Shown: piece by piece, positions 57,331 through 64,000 of the stretch
Numbering within the stretch: position 1 is the stretch's first letter
Layout: the number at the start of each line of letters is the position of its first letter
Source of the DNA: Aedes albopictus
Taxonomy: Eukaryota; Arthropoda; Insecta; Diptera; Culicidae
Length of the DNA stretch: 64,000 nt
Reading direction: 5' to 3'
Assembly (NCBI RefSeq): GCF_035046485.1
Contig: NC_085138.1
Coordinates: 8,284,823 to 8,348,822, forward strand
Program-made: the position numbers and the translations under genes
The notes under the pieces: model-generated
The model's input: the letters and a program-made list of their open reading frames with translations, nothing else
The model's database searches: none
What the model was told of the DNA's origin: nothing

Positions 57331-58400
57331 CATTCACTCTTATGTTCCGAGGGCCAACGTAAAAGATCTCCATCCTGGGCGGCTGCTCGCTTTAGCCTCG
57401 ACCTGGGCCCAGGTCAAATTCTTCTGCTGATCCGCACCACGTACAACAGCACATAAGGTATGCGCACAGCAAAATCTGGCCAAAGAAAATCAAGCAGTAA
57501 TAATTCATTCCAACTTGTTCCCAAACCAAAAGCAATTCATCGTAAAAAAGCATTTATTTACTTTAAATCAACATCAAGACATTGCTGATTTGACTTGTTA
57601 TATCCGTCATCTCGAGTTTTGAGCTTGAGTCCTTCCGTAAAGTTTTGCACAGTACCTTCGACCGCATGCCAAGAAATTTTTAGCACCTTTGTGTCAAAAT
57701 CAATCTTATTTTTCGATGAAAGCTGTCGTTCTTGACATTTTTTGATAGTTCCAATTCACGGTTACTCAATATTTTTCAATTGGGTTGAGTTTTGAAGTGT
57801 ATGAGATTTTACGTTTTTTGGAAAAATGCAGTACAATTTCTACATAGTTTTCTGCATACAAACGTAAGCATTCTCCGCCAAAAACAGGGGACAAAAATCA
57901 TTTCAAATCAATACACAATATCTAAGCTTTTGAATAAGGGGTGCCAGCCATTTTTCCCGACATTTCCCGTAGTGAAAAAGATGATTTGCTGTACATGTAT
58001 TTCTAAAAGTTCGGTTTTTCAAACCACAAATTCATATTGTTGACCAAACTATGTATTTCTTGCCAAACTTCGATTTTTTCTTGCTCTTAAGTTGATCTGC
58101 AACCTTTCCAAGTTGTAATGATGTATAGAACCGAATACTTGAAAGCTAACTTAGGTCTGCGGGGACGGTCGCTTTAATGTACATTGTCAGATTTTCATCA
58201 CGTTTGTGCAAAAACTTTTCGAGGACTTCTTGTTCCCTTGACTCTATTTTAAACACAATGTCAAAATATATCCCGAAGTAAATATTTTTCGATTCCTTAC
58301 ACAATAAGCTTTCATTTGCGCCAGAGATTGCCACGATTCATTGAAAATAGAGAAATTTCTATCCAAAATGCGGTGGCTAGATTTTGCTGTGTGCATACCT
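57331..58400. other. Intergenic, nothing recognised
   Basis: AT-rich spacer with only short chance frames. No element boundaries recognised. Confidence 0.45.
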
Positions 58401-58404
58401 TAGT

Positions 58405-58690
58405 TTACGTTGGAATCGAAATTTCGAATTTTGTCGTTGACTAATCTGATTATGTCGTGTACCCGCAAAAGCATCCCTAGCCTGCTTATGCTGTGCTCCT
58501 ATGTCAATCTTGGTACCGCCGTCTGATGCCATTCGGCTTCCAAGATATTGGAAGTTTTCGGCCGTCTCCACTGATTGCCCAGCTACTGTAAAGTTGCAGG
58601 GGTTGTCCGTGTTGACATTCAACAATTTGGTCTTGCTGACGTTGATGGTTAGACCCGCCACAGCGGAGCGTTCAATGACTAGGTCTTACA
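58405..58690 (-). pseudogene. Fragment of a non-LTR reverse transcriptase
   Basis: The minus-strand frame begins MAGLTINVSKTKLLNVNT and continues with FQYLGSRMASDGG, the region just after the catalytic box of LINE reverse transcriptases (compare the equivalent part at 15500-15660). Only about 90 codons survive, with a diverged end, so this is a dead fragment. Confidence 0.75.
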
Positions 58691-58859
58691 CCGTTCAGAT
58701 GCTGCATGGTAATGGGCTGCTAAAGTAGCCCATAATTCGGTACATGGCCTATGTTGCCCCTTACAGGCATATACCAATATGCTGGTACGACAGAACGTAC
58801 TGGGAAAAAAATGAAAATTAGAAGACACAAAACCACCAACACACAAAAATAATTCATCA

Positions 58860-59755
58860 ACATTCTGTGAAATCTAATTTTCAAGGAACCCCTCTAGGGA
58901 TGTATCCAAAAATTTCTGTAGGATTTTCGAATAATTTCTCTTAGTATTACTCCGTGGATACATCCAGAAATTATATAGAGATTTTCCTAGAGATTCTTCC
59001 AGAATTTTCTCTTAAGATTCCTTTAAGAATTCCTGGTGAGATCCTTCCAGAAATTCTACCGGAGATGCATCTGGGTATCTTTAAAAAAAAAACTGGATGC
59101 CTTCAGTTATTTCTCCAGAAATTACTCAAGCACTTTATCCGGGAACTCTTCATGGGATTTTTTTAGGACTACTCTATAGCTTTACCAAAAAGGTTCCTTC
59201 CATGGATTTGTCGGAGGTCCTTCTTGGAATTCCTCCAGGATTTCCTCGTTGTATTCCTACAAGAATATCGCTTGATTTTGTTTGTTCTTGTGATTGATTC
59301 CGGAATTCCTGGAATTCATTGAAGAATTTCTCAAGCCATTCTCAACCCAGGAATCGCTCCACATATATCCCTGGATATTTCTTTTAGAAAGTCCTTCGTG
59401 GATTTCTCACAAAATTTAATCTGGAATCCTAACAGGGACTTCTTCAAAGATCTCAATGGTAATTACTCCGATGATTGTTCTAGGAATATTCCAGGAATAT
59501 CTTTAGGGATATCTTAAGAAATTTCCCTAGAGGTTTCTACAGAAATTACTTACGGAATTTCTTCATGAATCTCTGGAGTGTTCTGTCAGGGATTCCTTCT
59601 AAAAATTTACCTTACATATTACCAAGGATTGCATCAGTGCTTCCTCCTGAAGTTTTGTAGAGGTTTCTCTATGAGTTCTTCCACATAAATACCAACAATG
59701 TTTTTTTCATGGGTTTCCCTATGAATTTCTCTACGACTTCCTTGAGGAATTGGGT
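58860..59755. repeat. Degenerate 'attcctccaggaattt' repeat tract
   Basis: Words such as 'gaattcctggtgagatcc', 'tccagaaattctacc' and 'gattccttc', diverged. No gene. Confidence 0.6.
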
Positions 59756-59763
59756 TTACTGCT

Positions 59764-59876
59764 GTGATCAGCAGACATGCGGCAGCAGATGCTTTCGGCT
59801 TAGAACGGCAGCGGAAGTAAAGCCAGCTGTGCTAATCGGTTCCGCTTCCGCTGCCGTCTACTGTAGATCACAATTA
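59764..59876. repeat. Small inverted repeat
   Basis: 'tgtgatcagcaga' and 'tctactgtagatcaca' flank an inner pair 'cggcagcggaag' / 'cttccgctgccg', giving a compact hairpin of about 110 bp, possibly a small MITE. Confidence 0.4.
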
Positions 59877-59879
59877 CTA

Positions 59880-60780
59880 TAAGCTGCGAAAAAAAAAACA
59901 TTGCTGAAATCATCTTTAAAGCTTCCCGAAACCTTCGAAAAACCTTGGAAGCTGCTGAAATGCCCTAATAACAGTCATAAACCCCTTGAAACATCTTAAA
60001 ACTGCTTGAGGAACATTCATTTATTACGTCCATCGTTTTTCGGGATTTCTATACACCCCCCCCCCCTCCCCCCTCTGTCACGCTATTTTCCTATACCTAA
60101 TACACGTACTGTAACATTTTCTTAGACCCCCCTCCCCCAAAATATTGGACGTAATTTTTGAACGCTGCCTTGGAAGACACCAAAAACTCTGGAAACTACT
60201 CAGAAGCCACCTAAAACGTTTTAGAACGCATTGCAACTCTTCTTCAAACCATTTTGAAACCTTCTAAAATGTATGAAGAGTTCAATGGACACATTGAAAT
60301 CTCTCTCAATACCTTAAAAGACTCTCTCAGCTCCCTTAAAAGCCTCCTAAATCCCGCTAAAATCATCTAAAACGTCTTAAAATGCATTGAACCCCCTGAA
60401 ATCTTCTTGAAAGCTTTCTGAAACCTCCGGAAATCATCAAAAACTAATTTCTTCTTCCATCGGTTCGAGAAAATTTGTTGTGATAGTTCTTACGCTGTGA
60501 GGTGATCTATCCGCGTTACGGGCCCCCCTTGAAAGCCCCGTGTAATCACCGCACACCTATTGAAAACCTCCTAAAACGTTTTGAAATGCTTTTGAAAGCC
60601 CCCTGATACTCGCTGGAAATCTTTAGAAACCACCTCTTAAAATGAAACCTCTAGATACTCACTTCAAACCTTCCTAAAACCCCCTTAAACTCCTAAAAAT
60701 TGTCCTGAGACTACCTGAAATGCCTTGATACTACTTGAAACCATCTGAAACACCCTTGAAAACCCTTAGTCTTTCTTTTG
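59880..60780. repeat. Degenerate 'ccttgaaacccc' repeat tract
   Basis: Diverged words 'ctgaaacctcc', 'cttgaaacat' and 'aacgtcttaaaatgc' throughout, split by a probable MITE at 60011-60163. Confidence 0.6.
60011..60163. mobile_element. Probable MITE with C-runs, ends GAAC...ACGTCCA
   Basis: About 150 bp. The left end 'gaacattcatttattacgtc' plus 'ca' and the right end 'tggacgtaatttttgaacg' are inverted with a few differences. A C-rich run (60054-60078) and 'acccccctccccc' face each other inside. Structure resembles the element at 40222-40388 but the ends differ. Confidence 0.55.
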
Positions 60781-60889
60781 CATCACGTTGGCAGCAGCTT
60801 GCTAATGTATGGCAGCAGCTTGCTGATGTAGTGTACGGTTTGGGTAAAAAATGACACTAATATCAAAGGAGGGTTAAAGAGCTTACGTA

Positions 60890-61150
60890 GGGTTAAGCTT
60901 ATTAGAATTCCAAGATGGCCACCAAAATGGCCGATTTTTGAACATACTCGCGTTTTTGAGCTCACAAATCTTATGAAAACCTAAACCAGGTCACCGGATC
61001 TTCTTATTTTAAGCTTATGACAAGTGAGTAAGAATAAAACAAAAATTACACTGTTGTTAATTGCTCACATCTTAACATGTGTGCATTTGAGATTTTGGTG
61101 CATTGTTGAACTGGGATTCGAACACGTTTGTCCTTTTGTCCGTGGGAGTC
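60890..61150. repeat. Dispersed repeat, continuous copy
   Basis: Aligns with 38636-38810 plus 39231-39300 and lacks the MITE found there, giving the empty-site state of that insertion. Confidence 0.6.
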
Positions 61151-61541
61151 TCTCCGAAACCCTTCTAAGACTCCCATGAAACATTAAGATGAAAATCTGA
61201 CAGATGTTCGTGGATATGTTTCATCTACCTTGGAGCTATGCCGGTGAAAACAAAAACAATTACAATTATCTTATTAAAAAAGCAAACATCTGCTGTAACT
61301 GTGGGTAAAATGACGATTGTTCATCAATTCGCACTTATTAAGTGCGTAATTTATCTGAAATTGGGTTTTTAGATTAAGAAAAATGTATCGGTTTTTTGAT
61401 TTTATACAAAAGAGCACCTTTTTCGCCATGATTTTTTTCAGATTTTTAGAACTTTATTTTGGTACCTAAAATCAATTTCAAAGAGATTTTTTGAAATCAC
61501 CTTTTGACAGCTGGGTAACTGTTTGACAGTTCCACCCAGTA
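61151..61541. other. Intergenic, nothing recognised
   Basis: AT-rich spacer, no gene. Confidence 0.45.
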
Positions 61542-61799
61542 CAGTAGACGTTCGGTCGGTGCAAACGGTTTAACTGCAATGCTTTTTAACTGCAAGTCCG
61601 GTAAGTGCAACAATTTTGCAGTTATCGCACCGCCATCCGTCAAAATGGTGCGCCATGTTAGCCCAAATGAACAATCGAATGAATTTTGCGTTCATTTAAC
61701 GTCAATTGATGGGTTGTTGACGCCTGGCTGACGTTGCAGTTATCGAATTTTGTTCGCTAAGTGAAACGTAAACATGTTGCAGCTATCGAACGTCTACTG
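61542..61799. mobile_element. Tc1/mariner-like MITE, TA target sites
   Basis: 258 bp, ends 'cagtagacgttcg' and 'cgaacgtctactg', flanked by TA (61540-61541 and 61800-61801). The interior repeats 'aactgcaa', 'ttgcagttatcg' and 'gttgcagctatcg'. Confidence 0.75.
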
Positions 61800-62222
61800 T
61801 ACAAAATGCGACGAGGGGTGATTCAACAAATCGCTCCCATACAAACTTCAAATTGATTTTAAAATAGGTTCCCGGTCACCAAAATTCATGAAAATTTGGA
61901 TTTCGGTTCAGTTTCGCGAGCAAATTCAGAATATGGAATTATCTCAACACCGCTAAAGAAGCCAATTCATGTTGTAAAGGTCCCATGACACTGACAAATA
62001 TTTGGCTAACATATGACCAATACAATGTAAATCATGGCAACCTTGGATGAATTTCGGGCTTCAATGGCAAATATTTGGCATTATGACAAAGTGTTATGGC
62101 GCCTTAACATGTACAAATTTCACATTTCTAAAAGGAGAAAGTGTAGGTCTTTGTTTGAAGAAGAAAATATGTTGACAGCTATCTTGGATGTGATCGTAAT
62201 TTTCATTTTTATCATTAACGAG

Positions 62223-62642
62223 CAGTGAAGAGAATTGTCAGACAAAAGAGGCACAAAACAAGCAACAAAGAAGGCGCGACGATTACTCTTTATCCCTACT
62301 TGTAACAGATAATGACATGATCTCGAAAACTTTTGTTGCAGACAAAACGGAAGCTGGATTTGTTGCGTACTTTTCAACTCGTGAATAACCAATTATTACT
62401 AACTCAAAGTCGAAACTTTTTGATGATAGATCTTCAGCAGAGTTGCAGTGTTTACCGACTCGAAGTTACCGTTCGAAAATCGCAATTGAAGGCTTAAAAA
62501 TCTCTAAACTCGTGGTGCACGATGTAGATCCTATTATTTTCAAGTTGGGACAAACTTATGTCGCATTGGGTGGATTGTCGCAACAAATACAGGTTGCGAC
62601 ATTGTCATTATTGTCGCGCGATGGTTGAATGTTGATTCACTG
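62223..62642 (+). mobile_element. hAT-type MITE, 420 bp, copy 2
   Basis: Exact 8-bp target duplication 'ttaacgag' (62215-62222 and 62643-62650), ends 'cagtgaa' / 'ttcactg', same 420-bp length as the copy at 38811-39230. Words shared with that copy include 'gaattgtcagacaaaag', 'gataatgacatgatctcga' and 'ttgcgacattgtcatta'. Confidence 0.85.
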
Positions 62643-62650
62643 TTAACGAG

Positions 62651-63430
62651 CGTTGAGCTTTTACTTAAAACCGTCACCCCATCGACAAAGTTAGCTTGCA
62701 ACACTTTACAGTCGTTAACCATCTAATACCTAACCCCGCCTTTAGACGGAGTATAGTTTGAGCATTTTTGTATTTTTTCATTCCTGTGCGATCAACACTT
62801 ATATTTTTAGCTGATATTTAGGACTGTTCTGTATATATAACAATAGTTTTTGGTGTCCTTTGAAGCATATTTATATTTTTTTAAATCACTGAAAAATTGA
62901 TGATTCGGTCACCTTTCAGATGTCATTGTTTCTTTTGTATTAAATCGCAACAATTAACATATTTTAGATTTTCCCCCATTCTAGTAAAAGGGTTAAGGCA
63001 AAGAATAAAAATAGAAAGAATGGCCTCTCTTGTCTTTTTCTATGTAAACGTCAAGCGACAAGAAAAGTGGCGCTCTATGCGGTTCAAGGTGGAAGCTCTA
63101 TGTAACAGTGTTCGTTATTTATCATAAGAGGAGGTGGTGTACGTATGTTTTGGTATCCGCATACAATCAGTAACGCACACTACAGCATGAAGCAAAATCT
63201 TTTCGCTCTAAAAAATTGGTATCCAAATAGGTTTCCAGGAAAAATATAAGAGTGTAGGGATGTTCAAAAAAAAATAGAAAATCAAAATCTAATACTCGCA
63301 AATTGCGAATTAAACAGAATCATCTTACAAAACATGTTTAAATCGATTTCAGATGTCCCAAATGCAATATTTGAATCAATTATTTGCCTCCAGGTTGGGT
63401 TAGATAGACTTTTGTAATTTCTCGACTTGT
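62651..63430. other. Intergenic, nothing recognised
   Basis: AT-rich spacer between the hAT-type MITE and the dehydrogenase gene. No convincing frame. Confidence 0.5.
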
Positions 63431-63437
63431 TTATCCA

Positions 63438-63447
63438 TTTATTTATT
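63438..63447 (-). terminator. Overlapping polyadenylation signals for the dehydrogenase gene
   Basis: Two AATAAA hexamers on the minus strand ('tttatttatt' on the plus strand), about 100 bases after the stop codon. Confidence 0.5.
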
Positions 63448-63547
63448 TTTCATTTTGTTGTTTTGTGTTGACTTTGATTAATTTACATATGTTTAATAAA
63501 ATTGAACTCTTTGTATACTTCTTCTCTGACGAGATTTTAAGGTTGAA

Positions 63548-63765
63548 TTATCGTGGACACATCACGTTTTTTCCACCATCCACACAGAGACACGTTCCCG
63601 TAACAAAACTAGCGGTATCCCCAGCAAGAAAAGCGATGGCCGCAGCGACTTCCGACGCTTTGCCCACTCGACCCATGGCATGCGTCTGCTCGCTATGCTT
63701 CAAATATGCAGCATATTCCTCGGGGTTCATACCGAGCCGGTTATGGAAATCCGTTACGATGACCG
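63548..63765 (-). CDS. Short-chain dehydrogenase/reductase, last exon
   Basis: C-terminal exon of a classical SDR, an NAD(P)-dependent oxidoreductase whose substrate cannot be told from this part. The acceptor 'tttttcag' precedes 63765; two bases complete a split codon, then VIVTDFHNRLGMNPEEY, a GRVGKASEVAAAIAFLAGD segment and SFVTGTCLCVDGGKNVM, followed by TAA at 63550-63548. The 'TG..L.VDGG' ending is the standard SDR C-terminal strand. The intron upstream is only 64 nt. Confidence 0.92.
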
Positions 63766-63829
63766 CTGAAAAATGCTTCAATTATTTGCTGATCTTACCA
63801 GATCAATCAAAGTAGACTAAAACATATAC

Positions 63830-64000
63830 CTGGATTAACTGAGTTCACTCTAACCTGCTTAGGCGCAAGTTCCAGGGCAACGCATCTTGTAAATTGATCC
63901 AAGGCTGCCTTGGAAACGCAGTAGGCCAAAACGTTCGGGAATGATCTAGTTCCGGCAACGCTCGATACATTCACTATGTTGCCTTTGGTCTTGATAAGAT
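63830..64000 (-). CDS. Short-chain dehydrogenase/reductase, partial exon
   Basis: Continues beyond the right edge of the window. Visible are the classical SDR features NIVNVSSVAG (catalytic Ser) and the YxxxK motif as YCVSK, then ALDQFTRCVALELAPKQVRVNSVNP. It ends with one leftover base at a 'gtatat' donor (63829-63824). The phase fits the next exon, giving NPAVIVTDF across the junction. The nucleotide-binding glycine motif lies outside the window. Confidence 0.92.

Overview
The window looks like a stretch of a large, repeat-rich mosquito genome, most probably Aedes (aegypti or albopictus; I cannot separate the two from sequence alone). The evidence is the protein sequences, tRNA-headed SINEs resembling the Aedes Feilai family, RTE-like retrotransposon remnants with a tetranucleotide tail, very many short inverted-repeat elements, huge introns, and long tracts of degenerate 'ggaattcc/gaatcc' repeat. 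Four host genes are supported. Each was assembled by hand from splice sites whose reading phases agree.

Layout. (1) 944-13270, plus strand: the C-terminal two coding exons of the histone demethylase Kdm2 (JmjC, CXXC and PHD in one exon; F-box and leucine-rich repeats in the last), separated by a 6.1 kb intron and followed by a long 3' UTR of about 2.7 kb. The N-terminal exons lie left of the window. (2) 16620-41880, minus strand, convergent with Kdm2: a three-exon arrestin-domain (ARRDC-type) gene. Its 1245 nt of coding sequence (414 aa) is spread over 23.5 kb because introns of 7.3 and 14.9 kb are filled with repeats. (3) 47520-55510, minus strand: a complete, compact, five-exon fatty acid synthase (2385 aa, all domains from ketosynthase to thioesterase) with a TATA box. 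(4) 63548 to beyond 64000, minus strand: the last two exons of a classical short-chain dehydrogenase/reductase.

Between and inside these genes the DNA is mostly mobile or repetitive. It includes a broken RTE-like reverse transcriptase interrupted by a MITE, two SINEs, at least four hAT-type MITEs (three with an exact 8-bp target duplication, one with 7 of 8), several TA-flanked Tc1/mariner-like MITEs, a TAA-flanked PIF/Harbinger-like MITE, long foldback elements, a 151-bp tandem array, and a 6.9 kb interval bounded by piggyBac-like ends (TTAA/CCC...GGG/TTAA). That interval contains a ~145-bp satellite into which further elements are nested up to four deep. A 337-bp near-perfect palindrome made of two head-to-head tRNA-like sequences sits in the Kdm2 intron. 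A 500-N assembly gap lies at 43059-43558.

The four genes show no sign of a shared pathway beyond two metabolic genes, and their adjacency looks incidental. I found no CRISPR, operon or obviously new protein system. The unusual content is structural: palindromes, nested elements, and inverted element pairs within a transcript.
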